Part shown: piece by piece, positions 23,593 to 34,379 of the stretch
Position numbering within the stretch: position 1 is the stretch's first letter
Layout of the letters: each line of letters opens with the position of its first letter
From: Marsupella aquatica
Taxonomy: Eukaryota > Marchantiophyta
DNA: 64,000 nt
Reading direction: 5' to 3'
NCBI GenBank assembly: GCA_973895155.1
Contig: OZ316896.1
Coordinates: 7,440,001-7,504,000 of the forward strand
The notes under the pieces: generated by a model
The model's input: the letters and a program-made list of their open reading frames with translations, nothing else
Told to the model about the DNA's origin: nothing
The model's database searches: none
Made by a program: the position numbers and the translations under genes

Positions 23593-26500
23593 ATGTCTCA
23601 AAGGTTTTCTAGGGGCGATGATGTGACCTTGACAATGGATGGTTACGACGTTGGAAATGGGACAGTTCAAAAGACAGATCCGCAAGAGAGTGTTCAAAAT
23701 ATTGTGCTGGGAGAGAATCGAATTGGGGTTCTCATTGAGAAGGCCTTTGGTGAGACCAGGAAGCTCCCTTTTCCAATGCCTAGGGCGGAAAATCTTCATG
23801 ATGCCATTGACTCATGTGTCATTTGGGATATGTCATGTGCATATCGATCTGCGGATAAGATTACTCAAAAACGCATCAGTATTGGTAGTTGTTCGACTCG
23901 AAAAGATAACAACATCCATAATTCTGCAAATGTACAGGAGGATGCTTCGACCACCCTAAGGCCAGGTGATGAGGTTGAAATGTTTATCTCTGGCCATTGT
24001 GTGGCCTTTGGAGTTGTTTTCAACACTGATCCAATGGAGAGATGTCATAACATATTACTCGGTGAGTCTCGGGTTAGTGTAAAAATCACAGATGTGATTC
24101 ATGGTAGTAAGACTTTACCTTACGCACATGGTGGAGCTGCAACAATTGAAGAGGCAAAGGGCTCCTGGGTTCTATGGGATGTGGCTGACGTCCACAATAA
24201 AGTATGGAATGTTGATATCGATGGGAGCAACAAATCTTCCTCTAAGAAGCAGAAGGACAAGGCGGATTTTGTTTCACAGTCTTGTTCGGCAAACACCACA
24301 GACACTAAGTGTGACTATTTTCATCGGGCAAACTGGATGTCAGAGTTGGTTGAACTCTACACTGGTTTGGATCGAACCAAAATGGTTGCCACGGGAACGA
24401 TCACTGTCCCTCAAGTGATGGCGGCAGTTGATGATGAAATTCTTGGTGATGACCATGTTGGGATTGCTGTGAAAGATGTCGTGGCAGCACAATACTTTCC
24501 CAACATCCACAAGGGAGTAGTGAGTTTGATTCGATGGCGGATTGATTCAACAAAACTAGTTGCAAATGGAAAATTTTTGTCAGATATTTTGGTGGAAGGT
24601 TCTGAAAGGATGGACTCAATGGATAGGGATGAACTCAATGCGGATGTAAGTGATAGAGGAGTACTGCGTTCAAGGCCCTACAATTTTAACAAGAGGAATC
24701 AAGTAGATCCAAATGAAAAGAAGAGGAGGTTGTTGGAAACCAAGGCAATTTCAAAAACAACAGAGGCGTCAATTGATGACGTGAAAAGAGAAAATTGTTG
24801 CAAGCAAAAATGTTGTCTCATTATGCCAAGGGAAAACATCGAAGATATTAGGATGGAATTTCATGGGATGTCAAGCGAGTCAAAAACGTCACACATTTTC
24901 AACCTCTTTCACTATAGAGAGGATGATGTTCGTGATAAGGGACACCATGTTCTTAAGGGTATGGTCGTATGCAGACATGCATTTGCAATTATCCACGGTT
25001 TTAGCCACACCAAATATTATGATTACAAAAGGAGATATGTGGAGGGTTGCAAAATTGGGTTCCATGGCAATACGGGCTTGATGAAAACAAGGGCAAATAC
25101 CTTGCATGCACGAGCTCTGTTGGAGGCTTTTTTGACTCGAAATGCAGAGCCCATGCCTCATATGCCTTATGGAGGGGCACATGGGACAGACTCTATTGAG
25201 TACCGTCTTCCGGCGTGTTACAAAAAGCTAGAGATTCTGGAAGATGTGAGAACAAAGATGAAGGAAGAAGGGCTTCCTCCTGTCACAGAGAATACTCTCT
25301 ACAAGATCTGGAGTAACTCATTTGCAAACTTCAGTTTTCATAAAGATGGTGCATTTGCCAAGTGTACTCTTTGTTGTGAATACAAAGACAGTTTGATGCG
25401 AGAAAGAAGGAAAAAAGAACGTGCTGAAATTGAAGAAAAACGAGCGCAACATCTTCGTGAGCAAATGTCACGTAGATATGTTTACTACGCTCGTCGAGTG
25501 ATGGCCAAACAACACCCAGGAGAATATCTTTGCATTATTCACGACAAGATGGATCAAGCAAAGACATGGATTCCAAAAATGGTTAGTACTCCTAAATCTC
25601 TTTCGGGTCATGGAATGCCGCTACCTATTGCTCTCACAGGGATGTTGACCCACGGGAGGGATCCAGGAGTTTATGCACACTTTAGTGTCACTGGCCTTTG
25701 GCCAGGAGATGCCGATTTCACGGTGACATCCTTGGCTAAGTGTCTTCGAGACCTTGAAGAGTACAATGGAGACAAGACAGGTGACATGTTGGATGGCCTT
25801 CATTGGGAACCTCACAGACCTTTCTTTCAAGCCCTACTTGACTTTGAAGCATTTTTGACGGGTTATTTGGAACCAAAGAATATACCGGTGAATAGGTATA
25901 TTGGTTCTGAAGATGGAGCTGAGAGTCGGACTGAGACCGTCCCAAACCAGCAAGATGAGGATGATGGAGAAGACATGCAAGGAGAGCAAGGCAGTCCATC
26001 GTTCAAGCCCTTGCCAAGGCACCTAACATTGCAGATGGATAATTCAGCAAAGGACAACAAAAACCAGACTGTCATGGCATTTTGTAGCGAGCTTGTGAGT
26101 AGAGGAGTATTTGAAACTGTTCAAATGTCTTTTCTAATGGTTGGTCATACGCATGAAGATGTTGATGCACTCTTTTCAAAGGTATCATATCAAGTTCAGC
26201 ACAAAGAAGTTGCAACCCTCCTTGCTCTTATGGCAGAGGTATGGGAATGCGAGAGCATTCATCCAGTTCCCAGATTGATACAAGAAGTTGCATCTTACAA
26301 AGAATATCTTCAAACTTTCAAGGTGAAAGATATTCAAGGTCACTCAAAACCTGTATCATTTCTTTTCTCTATGAGAGATAATGTACCAATATTTCAGTAT
26401 AAGTCCCATGTAAAGCAAGCTTGGGCTCCACTTGGTGGAAGGTGCATTTGGGCAACAGATCTGACAACAAATTCTCTTCTTTTACCAAGTGGAGAGCCCT

Positions 26501-27354
26501 TAGCTAAATCCATTGGAGAGATACACAAAAAATCTGAAGAGATTATCCCATTTCTTAACAAGTACCTTGATTTTTTGAGAAGGAGTTGCACTGATGAGAC
26601 ATCTATAGCATATAAGGAAAGATTTCCTCTTGTGAAATATTGGGAGAGAATTGTGGAGTTGTTGACAAATGGGCTCGCACTAGAAGGGGAGGGAAGTACT
26701 CAATTTCCCTTGGAAAACAGATTTTGGCCTAAGACTAACCACGGCACTGGTTACAAGGTCAACCAACCGGAACAAAGTGGTCCTCCAAGTGAAGATGAGG
26801 AGAATGCAGAGATGACGGCTCTTCAAAATGAGGTCTTGGAAGAGATGGAAGATCAGGCAGCACCATTTGTTGGATCTCGAGCTGAGAGAGAACAAGGACG
26901 ATGGATTCCTTTACAAGATATTTGTGAAGGAAACTTTGTATTTCTTCGACCCGAGGATGACTGGGAGAATAAAAATGGTGGAGGTCATTTCTGGTTGGTG
27001 AGAGCTTTGGGTTTGGTGGACCCAAAGCATGAAGTCCCAACTACATCTTCAACAAACCCTTCTCTGCCTCGACAGTACGCTCCAATGTTCCCAGTTGAAT
27101 GGTGGAGGCCTAAACACTCTAGTAAACTTGATGTGACTGAGAGTGCGCGGTATCTAAATTGTTTCATGTCCACTAAGACATGGGAACGAGATCCAGGGTT
27201 TGGTGAGAATACTCAACATTGGCAGTATGCAAATTCTGCAATGTATGGTTTTAAATCTGGAATGAAAGAAGAAAACATGGCAGGCAGAGGTTTGAAGATC
27301 CCTCGAAATGTTCTACAAACTGTCCAAAATTATCTTCAAAGGATGGACAAGTAG
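23593..27354 (+). CDS. Transposase: three TNP1-like repeats plus DUF7869-like catalytic domain
   Basis: An uninterrupted frame of 1253 residues from ATG 23593 to TAG 27352-27354. A possible acceptor lies just upstream, so more N-terminal sequence is possible. Three units near residues 7-80, 122-200 and 255-325 share the pattern GDxVxLxxxG..VAxGxV...N.LG...V.V...V....LP of TNP1/En/Spm (Transposase_23-like) DNA-binding domains. A Cys-rich part and a charged helix (about 595-630) follow. The catalytic-looking part has IIHDKMDQAKT (near 650), LQMDNSAKDNKN (near 815) and VGHTHEDVDALFSK (near 850), as in DUF7869 proteins of transposons, where acidic residues of this type suit an RNase H-like DDE fold. 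A C-terminal domain (about 1100-1250) is unassigned. The repeats probably bind the subterminal or dyad motifs. Confidence 0.8.
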   Translation: MSQRFSRGDDVTLTMDGYDVGNGTVQKTDPQESVQNIVLGENRIGVLIEKAFGETRKLPFPMPRAENLHDAIDSCVIWDMSCAYRSADKITQKRISIGSCSTRKDNNIHNSANVQEDASTTLRPGDEVEMFISGHCVAFGVVFNTDPMERCHNILLGESRVSVKITDVIHGSKTLPYAHGGAATIEEAKGSWVLWDVADVHNKVWNVDIDGSNKSSSKKQKDKADFVSQSCSANTTDTKCDYFHRANWMSELVELYTGLDRTKMVATGTITVPQVMAAVDDEILGDDHVGIAVKDVVAAQYFPNIHKGVVSLIRWRIDSTKLVANGKFLSDILVEGSERMDSMDRDELNADVSDRGVLRSRPYNFNKRNQVDPNEKKRRLLETKAISKTTEASIDDVKRENCCKQKCCLIMPRENIEDIRMEFHGMSSESKTSHIFNLFHYREDDVRDKGHHVLKGMVVCRHAFAIIHGFSHTKYYDYKRRYVEGCKIGFHGNTGLMKTRANTLHARALLEAFLTRNAEPMPHMPYGGAHGTDSIEYRLPACYKKLEILEDVRTKMKEEGLPPVTENTLYKIWSNSFANFSFHKDGAFAKCTLCCEYKDSLMRERRKKERAEIEEKRAQHLREQMSRRYVYYARRVMAKQHPGEYLCIIHDKMDQAKTWIPKMVSTPKSLSGHGMPLPIALTGMLTHGRDPGVYAHFSVTGLWPGDADFTVTSLAKCLRDLEEYNGDKTGDMLDGLHWEPHRPFFQALLDFEAFLTGYLEPKNIPVNRYIGSEDGAESRTETVPNQQDEDDGEDMQGEQGSPSFKPLPRHLTLQMDNSAKDNKNQTVMAFCSELVSRGVFETVQMSFLMVGHTHEDVDALFSKVSYQVQHKEVATLLALMAEVWECESIHPVPRLIQEVASYKEYLQTFKVKDIQGHSKPVSFLFSMRDNVPIFQYKSHVKQAWAPLGGRCIWATDLTTNSLLLPSGEPLAKSIGEIHKKSEEIIPFLNKYLDFLRRSCTDETSIAYKERFPLVKYWERIVELLTNGLALEGEGSTQFPLENRFWPKTNHGTGYKVNQPEQSGPPSEDEENAEMTALQNEVLEEMEDQAAPFVGSRAEREQGRWIPLQDICEGNFVFLRPEDDWENKNGGGHFWLVRALGLVDPKHEVPTTSSTNPSLPRQYAPMFPVEWWRPKHSSKLDVTESARYLNCFMSTKTWERDPGFGENTQHWQYANSAMYGFKSGMKEENMAGRGLKIPRNVLQTVQNYLQRMDK

Positions 27355-27943
27355 ACTTAGTTGTTAGAAGCTATAATAATTAAATAGATAGTTACTAGTT
27401 TTTATGTAACTAAGATAGTCACTCATTCAAACATAGTAATTTATGTACTAGTTATTTACTATTCTAATAGTTTTAATGTGATACTATCTCCTCATTTTCT
27501 AAACTTTTGATCATTATAAATATGAATGTTTGCTTTTTCTACATAATTAAAAATGTTTTTCTATTCATTCCTTTCTTTTAAATGATTATAATAAGAGTTG
27601 GTAGGCAAATGTACACTTTTTAGGCCAAATGTACACTTTATTGCACTAAAAGTTACACTTTCTAGACCAAATGCACTTAAATGTACACTTGTTAAGTCAA
27701 ATGTATGCATTTTGCACTCAAATGTACACTTTCTAGGCCAAATGTACTCAAATGTACACTTTTAAAGCCAAATGTATCTATTTTGATGTTCAAATTTACA
27801 CTTTTCATTGCCCAAATGTACACTCTTTAGGCCAATTGTAAACTTTTCTATCCCCAAATGTACACTTTTCATTGGCCAAATGTACACTTTTCCAAGCCCA
27901 AAAGTACACTTTTCACTGCCCAAATGTACATAAATCAAATAAT
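27355..27943. repeat. Right subterminal region of element A
   Basis: 27355-27600 is AT-rich and holds only the 3' end of the transposase transcript. About 27606-27945 carries ten or more copies of AAATGTACACTT and close variants, with the same orientation as the four copies at the left end. They are likely transposase-binding sites. Confidence 0.8.
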
Positions 27944-27969
27944 AATACACTTTTAATGAATAGGCTGAT
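27944..27969 (-). repeat. Right TIR of element A
   Basis: On the minus strand it starts ATCAGCCTATTCATTAAAAG. The only difference from the left TIR is the fifth base. TSD ATCT follows at 27970-27973. Confidence 0.93.
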
Positions 27970-29790
27970 ATCTCCTTGTACCTGAGGATCACGAAGGGAT
28001 GTTGTGAATGCCGGTAAACACCAGTTTATGCCCTTAACACCAGACTATCATAGCAAGACTCTATCACACATCACCCAAGCTCAATCCCAAGGAACCGAGG
28101 TTGGGGATCAGATCTGCGCTCATGATAGTTCTGGTGAGAAGGGGTCTTCATATCGGGCCCGTACACACAGGGCCTAGTGCTACGGTGCGCATAGGTCTAT
28201 ACATATGCTTACTGTCATAGGTATGTTTCTATTCCGCCGCCGGAATGTACCCATAAACCAGTGACTCCTGACTGATTCCCGGCTTAGGGACTTCTAAGCC
28301 ATTGCCCCACCACTCTGCCATTCCACTCTCAACAATCAGAGCTATGACAGTCCTCACCCAGCCCGCTTCAATGCACCCGGTACACCTCTCAGTGGCGCTG
28401 CTAGTTCCATCATACACTCAGATTGCCTCACACACACACACACATCCATGAGAGAAATGAGGCCTGAGAGGAAAACTCAATTAGATTCAAAGATGTGCAC
28501 AATAGTTCACTGAGAACACTTGATCCGAACACTAGGGCCGAAGGCTGTCTCCTCCAGATTGTGACGTGCTTGCCCTGCAAGCCCCGTGCTTGCCATGCAA
28601 GCTCAATCCTGAACTCAACCTCCTTCACTGCACTTCATTCTTGGGGGCACATACAGATCTCACACCTCCAATTCAGAACGTCAAGTTACGCATGCATAGT
28701 TGACTCGACTTCAAAGCTGGTACCAGGCCTAACGGCGATCTACCCCAGACTGCAATGAGGCCCGGCCTCACGCTTGCCCTGCAAGCTCAGCTCTGGCCAT
28801 AGATCCCTTAGTGCTCTCCACCAGACAAAGGCCGGGACTCCCCATGGGTCACGTAGCCTTGCCAGACTGAACTGTAAATGCTCCTCCTGCTGCCCCTTAA
28901 TCAGTACCTCAGCCTCCCTAATGTGCCCACCGCAAATCGAATTGAAATCCTCCCCACAGTTTACAATCACCAATACATCACCTATCACCAAGGCTCTGTA
29001 TCAGGGGAAAAGAACCCAGTTGTGCTGCCCGCTAGAAAGAGCCACAATCCAGCTCGCAAACCTAGCAACCTGTTGCTGTGAAGCTTGGCTGATTACTCCC
29101 TGAGTATAGCACAACCAAGCTCTCCCCAACACGCAGCGTCCAAGTCCAGCCTTGCTTGCACAGAGCTCCTCCCCGCTACTCAGTCTAAGTGAGATCACAC
29201 AACTGAAGTCCCCCCTGCCTCTACCGGAGGGATGCTCTATATACTCTCTCATTGAGCCCAAATGGGTGGATGCTACGCTGCTGGAGCCCCATCCCAGCCC
29301 TAATAGAGCCGCCACTATCTCTAACTACTGAACCCTAACTCGCAACTTTATTTCTATCTCGAATTGGCTATGTACTTCGGATTCGGCCCTCCTCCATAGT
29401 TTTCGCGAGCTTGCGCCTCCTCTCCCAATTTCTCTATTTAACCATTTTCTGCGTGGATAGCAGCGTTGGAAGCGGCTTGAGCTCCTCTTTCCAACGAGGT
29501 CAATTATAGCCGATTTGGTCAAATACACAGAGAGTTATGCCCCCGTAACCGAGAGGGGGTACTCACTGTTGCGCTAACCCGAGTTACATAGCTAACCCGA
29601 GTTCGGCTAACCTAGCTATCCTATCTAACCCGAGTAGAGCTAACCCGTGGTCTCGGGTTAGGCCGTCACCCGCTATCCGCTATCCGCTATCCGCGCCTAA
29701 GCTGAGCCCGAACCCGAGCTTACCTATGCTAACCTGACCCCGAGTTAAGTCTAACCCGGGATCAATCTAATCCGAACCCGGGTTAAGCCT

Positions 29791-29920
29791 AAGCTGAAGC
29801 CGTGCTTACCTAAGCTAAGCTGAAGCCGTGCTTACCTGAGCTAAGCTGAAGCCGTGCTGACCTAAGCTAAGCTGAAGCCGTGCTGACCTGAGCTAAGCTG
29901 AAGCCGTGCTCACATAAGCT
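29791..29920. repeat. 26-bp tandem repeat inside LTR family 2
   Basis: Five units of AAGCTGAAGCCGTGCTKACC plus six bases. The solo LTR copy at 45745-48083 has only about two full units (near 47660-47711). The difference accounts for much of the size gap between the copies. Confidence 0.8.
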
Positions 29921-31063
29921 AAGCCGTGGTCGAGCTTGGGTTAACCCGAAACTGAAGCCGAATCCGCTAATTCCGGCCACAAGTTAACCCGTCACACTAA
30001 TCAGGCCGTATCTTTCTTAATACACCTCCGTTTCCCGAGTGTTTTATATCGATTTTACTCGCCTTGACCAGATCTTTCCAATGCTCTTTACAGATCCAGA
30101 TTTGGTGACATATTGAAAGAGATATGGTCGCCGACCACCTGCGACATAGCTTTTATTTCCCTACTCTTAACGCCATGATTGCCCTTATTCTTGCCATCTT
30201 GCTAATTGTTATGCAATATCAATAGCTACTCCTTGCATACAGCAACCTACTTAATCAGATTACAAAATAAGGACCATGTCATTGGCGTCACAATGCGGTG
30301 TCAAAGCTGAAGGGGCAAATTGCCCAATGGGAGCGAGATGGCAAGGGTAAGCCAGATGGGCCTCCTTGCGTTAGGAGGTTGCGTCTGTATTCGCCACCAG
30401 TGCCTCAGGAATTTAGTGAAGATACTCAGAATCGGGTTAGGAAAAAGATTTGTATCAAGCATCAAGCGCCAGGGGACAAAGCTCATCCGGGGATAGCCGA
30501 TTCAGGAGCAGATTTTGGTAGCAAGGGAAGCGCACACGAGAGCGCACATCCCAAACCATTGGAGGCTGCCCTTTCTGCCCCCACAACAACGCTTCTCCCT
30601 GCCAAGCCTATTTCTCCTGTTGTCCCTAATATAGTGCCAAGAAGTCTTTTGCTTGCTATTCTGGATGGGCAAATAGTCACGATCAAATGCAGTCTTAGAG
30701 ACACCCCTGAGAGCATCAGTAAGGTTCAAAAGACTGTGCAAGACTTGGAGGCAGCAAACGAGGATCATCCAAGACTCAGCTCTGGTCTGGTGGACCAACT
30801 TCAGAAACTACAGCAAGAATTGCAAGATGTGAGAATCAAAGTGAAGGCCGTAGACACCTTGTATGATGACATGTCAACGAAAATAGAGCTTGAGGAGCTC
30901 AAGGGAGAGCAAGATGAGGAGGTACAATGTCAGACCATATATATACCTGTCCATCAATCTATCTGTAGGCTGGATATATATGTTTAGTTGAGATGTTGGA
31001 TTCAATTTAGTAGGACGAGGCATTGATGCATTGACGATGAGCTGCAAATAATGTTGTCGTGTG

Positions 31064-32982
31064 TGTTAAGTAGGGTTTAGAGTAAGAATAACTATTCTTC
31101 TCTTTAATAGCCTAGATTCGTTCCCGTTAAGAGCTATTGAGACTTAAAAGATTGTAATATGATACTTTGAGTACTTTTGAGTAACATACTCAGGTTACAA
31201 GCCTTTTTAACATGCTCAGGTTTATGGAAGGAATTTTATGATACTTCCATGAAAGGTATGACGTTTGTATCGTCCATAGTGCAATCAAAAAGGGGTAAAA
31301 AGTGTTAAACAAAACCAAAAGCCAGCGGCGTGAAAACTGATAGAAGGCGAGTTATAGATGGAAATATACCCTATCACTACATAGCAACTCATGGCCAGCG
31401 GTAGTACATTAAGAATCATTGGGATAAGTACTCATGCAAAACTGATGCCTACATATCTTCTTCAAACCAGCCATCTTAGAAAATTATAAAAGATTAGCAT
31501 AAGGTAGCCCGTATTGATTTTCTGACCTATGTCAAAGCAAGGTGGTACTAATCACTCCGAACCAACTTATTCTTTTATTCAATCCATCAGATTGCTCTTT
31601 TGGATCTATGCAATTTGTGGAATTCTAGTGGTGAATTTATATCAGCTCTTTGTTGAATACAAGAGCTCTATAGTCAACACGAATCAATAGGCTTTTGCAT
31701 GATCTCATGCATGTGTTTCCAGTCAGCCTACGGGTCAACCAAGCATTACTAGTCACATCAAACAGCTTTTTCTAGTAAGGGATAATCACACACTAAGATG
31801 GAATCACAAACCATAGATTACCAAAGATTACTAAAATAAACTTCTCATTGATTACTTCAAAGAGAAGGAGACTTAAAGTTGAAAGCTAATTTCATGAAAG
31901 TCATATTAAGTCTGAGGTTCAAGGAAGAATCTCTCCCTCTTATATAGAAGAGAGATCCGCTTGAAAAACTAGATGAAAAGACATGCCTTTTCATTATGTA
32001 AAAACTAATAAGGTTAACTAGATAAAAATAACTATACTGTGTGAAAGAGGAGGTCATATCACTTCCTTCCTTTCCTATAAAACATGGAAAATGGTCGGAA
32101 CAAAGGCGGAAATCAAATTTCCGGTTCAACCTCCTTTTGAATATAAATTCCGGTTGAACCTGTTTTACAGAATCCGGTTCATTGGTGTAGGTAAAATGTA
32201 GGAGTGCAAGAGTAATCACAATGATGATGGAATCTCTTCATCTTCGAATGAATGGGTACATCTTTTCATAGTATCCTTTCAAACTTAGTTAACCATTTTG
32301 ATTGGTTAAGGTCCATTGCCATGGATCATACTTCCTATTGGTCTAGAATTATCTTGAAGGTCTTATATGGAAGTGTCGCTTCAAAATCTTCATTACATTC
32401 TTTGTCCGGAAATCTCGGATGTCTCTTGGTTGCACCGGTTGGAGTCTCATAATATTAAGTGGGTCATTTCGAATCCATTTTCAGACTTCTTTATATATAT
32501 CTTAACTGCCCCAGAAAGAGCTTTCCAACACACTTTACAGATCTTGATTTCGATAAACGGTTTGAGAGTTATGGTCAATTTACTACCGGGTGGTATGTTC
32601 AGGCCGGTTCAGTTTCCGGTTCAACCGGGTTCTGGCCGGTTCAACCTCTTTTGGTCTCTTGGTTAGACTATGAGTCTATTCTAAACTTATGGTTTTACTC
32701 TTCAGATCTTTGGTGTGATGTCATTCTCTCATAAAAATATCTCGGATTGAAAACATCGGGAAGTCTTCCAAATGGATTAGGGAGATTGAACCAGTTTTGC
32801 CATTTCGAACCAGCCTCATTGTTTCCGACTAAAATTTAGAACACAATGATTTCTAGTTAAACTTCCTTAGTTGTCTCAAAGTTGCATTGGATGTCTCTAA
32901 AGTAGGGTTATAAACATTTAAACAATAAAAACTTCAAGACTTTTCTTCTTTTCTCTCTTTAAGAAATAAGTACCATCTCACA
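31064..32982. mobile_element. Probable solo LTR, family 3 (1919 bp)
   Basis: It runs from TGTTAAGTAGGG to CCATCTCACA and is flanked by GTGTG (31059-31063 and 32983-32987). It lies wholly within the intron between the exons ending at 30921 and starting at 33011. It contains several CCGGTTCAACC words. No gene was recognised. The TSD is low in complexity, so the ends need a second copy for proof. Confidence 0.5.
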
Positions 32983-33010
32983 GTGTGCATATCTTTTTTG
33001 GGGTGGGCAG

Positions 33011-33664
33011 GAAAGCTATGTTGTTATCCTGCAACAGAAGTTGGAGGAGGGTAACAAGGCCATGGAGGCTTTGAAGGAATCTGAGTCATTTATCCTAAAG
33101 GGGATGGCTACATTTGAGAAGCTCATTGAGACCAGGAAGAAGCGCTTTGAACAGTTACCACACAAGGTGGCTCGTTTGAAAGTTGTGGAATCATAGTTGG
33201 AAGGACATGTGAAGCGTTTAGAGTTGGCTGCAACAGCTCAAAGGGCTGAATTGTCCATTTTGGAGCCTGTGTTGTCCAATCCATGTCTAGCATTGCAGCC
33301 TTGATTTGTTCCCACATCAACTGCGATAGTGGGAACTGAAGTGTTCGTGAGTAATTGTCCAGTTTGTTGCCACGGGTATCATTGTTTCAATTGGGTTCCA
33401 GCAAGTTGTGGCCATGCCTATCATCCGCATTGTTTATTTACCTTGTTGGGGGATAAAACAAGGACAAGCTGTTGCTTTGCTTGTGGGGAACCCTTTTGTG
33501 AAGATTGGATTTGAAGTTGGGGTCTTCCAAAGAGAGCGATAGACAAGCTGCCGTCAGGTGAAGGCTCCTATATTCAGGATTTGAAGGCAACGTATGGGGC
33601 TAATAGTGCCCAATTGGGCACACGTCGTCACCTTTTGCAACAAATGCAGTCCATGCAAGCAGTG
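33011..33664 (+). pseudogene. Exon with RING-like zinc cluster
   Basis: The exon starts after the acceptor GGTGGGCAG and ends before GTATGTG, 218 codons in phase with the previous exon. It begins with a coiled coil (ESYVVILQQKLEEG onwards). It then shows CPVC, CGHAYHPHC and CFAC spaced like the C-x2-C, C-x-H, H-x2-C and C-x2-C pairs of a RING finger, which in known families binds zinc and often acts in ubiquitin ligation. Stops at about 33196 (TAG), 33301 (TGA) and 33512 (TGA) are each one C-to-T change from CAG or CGA. The family call rests on the cysteine/histidine spacing only. Confidence 0.5.
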
Positions 33665-34379
33665 GTATGTGTATAACCAGACTAGGCTTGCAGGTCATGT
33701 TTAGGTAGTTGGACAGTTTGAGTTTTTAGTTGGGCCATGAAGTGAATGTCGTCATTGTGTGTGCAGGAACAAGCCGAGGTCCAAGCAATTGTGTTGTTGA
33801 ACAATGTGGACCACACTAGTGTGGTGCATGAACAGGGTGCCCCTGTGGATGAGTCTCCTGAAATGCCAGTGTTCAATTCCACAGCAGCCATCGGACTGCA
33901 TGTGAGGAAGAAACAAAAGCAGGAGAGTGAAGTAGCTAGCAAGGTGACCAGTACCCCATTGACATCTCTTGAGCTTGGCACCTTGCCCTTCACTCTTCAG
34001 TCTCTCTCTCATGTTTCATTCAGGCAACTGTTGAGCCTCGTTCAAACTGAAGCAGGAGAAACATCTCCTCCACAGTCCAGGAGTGCAATCCAATCCCAAG
34101 TTGTTCCTCCCAAGTCATCAAACTCCAGGAAAAGATTGCAACTTCTTGTGAGAGACCCGTAGCAAAAGGAAGAAGGTTTTTCTCTGGGTGCTGTAAACTG
34201 AATAATATAGAAAATCATTTTATGTGCAGCAAACTAAATCAGGGCGGAAAACAAGAGCCACTACTGTGAACTAGTTGTAGAGATCAAGCAGGTAACTATG
34301 GGTTTCCTACCTTGTGATGTTCTTTTGTCCTTTATTTGTTTGCCTTTGGTTGTCATTATGGTTTGTCACACTAGCAGGA

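Larger units (their letters stand above)
14858..27969. mobile_element. Element A: 13.1-kb TIR transposon with ParB/MTase-like and FCP1-like genes
   Basis: Terminal inverted repeats of 26 bp (one mismatch) begin ATCARCCTATTCATT. Flanks are ATCT at 14854-14857 and 27970-27973. The second LTR copy shows the uninterrupted site (AAAACCATCTCCTTGTACC near 45800), which proves the insertion and fixes its ends. A 2-bp TSD (TC) with TIRs extended by one base is an equivalent reading. The content, from left, is a subterminal TGTACACTT array, an FCP1-like gene (minus), a ParB/methyltransferase-like gene (minus), a shared upstream region with dyad repeat arrays, a transposase gene (plus) and a second TGTACACTT array. 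Only one nonsense codon was found in its genes. It is younger than the LTR it interrupts. Confidence 0.93.
14797..30292. mobile_element. LTR family 2, copy 1, split by element A
   Basis: The left piece is 14797-14857 and the right piece 27974-30292. Together, without element A and its TSD, they make 2380 bp, matching the solo LTR at 45745-48083 over its whole length. It begins TGTCACACGATTGACATGG and ends GTCATTGGCGTCACA, and the ends form an imperfect inverted repeat. It is flanked by the perfect 5-bp TSD ATGCG (14792-14796 and 30293-30297). No internal retroelement region is present, so it is a solo LTR. Frames inside it are shared by both copies but show no recognisable protein. Confidence 0.9.
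4536..30921 (+). pseudogene. Single exon split into four in-frame pieces
   Basis: The pieces are 4536-4765, 9737-9866, 14605-14796 and 30298-30921. Removing each insertion with one copy of its TSD (CCGCC/CCACC, AAGTG, ATGCG) gives lengths of 360, 192 and 624 nt, all multiples of three, and an open frame of 392 codons. Examples across the joins are VEPP-LEPW, QLAEV-FGEKD and CVYA-VSKLK. The last piece encodes a Pro-rich part followed by a coiled coil (about ISKVQKTVQDLE to LEELKGEQ). The exon ends at a GT donor at 30922. No known domain was recognised. The open frame through three insertion scars is strong evidence that this was coding when the insertions landed. Confidence 0.8.

Noticed and set aside
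14858-27969. Element A as a CACTA element
   Set aside because: Its ends are ATCARCC, not CACTA, the TSD is 4 bp (or 2 bp) rather than 3, and the transposase core is not tnp2.
28774-29103. 109-codon frame shared by both LTR family 2 copies (also 46686-47015)
   Set aside because: Shared only because the LTR copies are alike. No domain, no consistent start, and opposite-strand frames are equally open.
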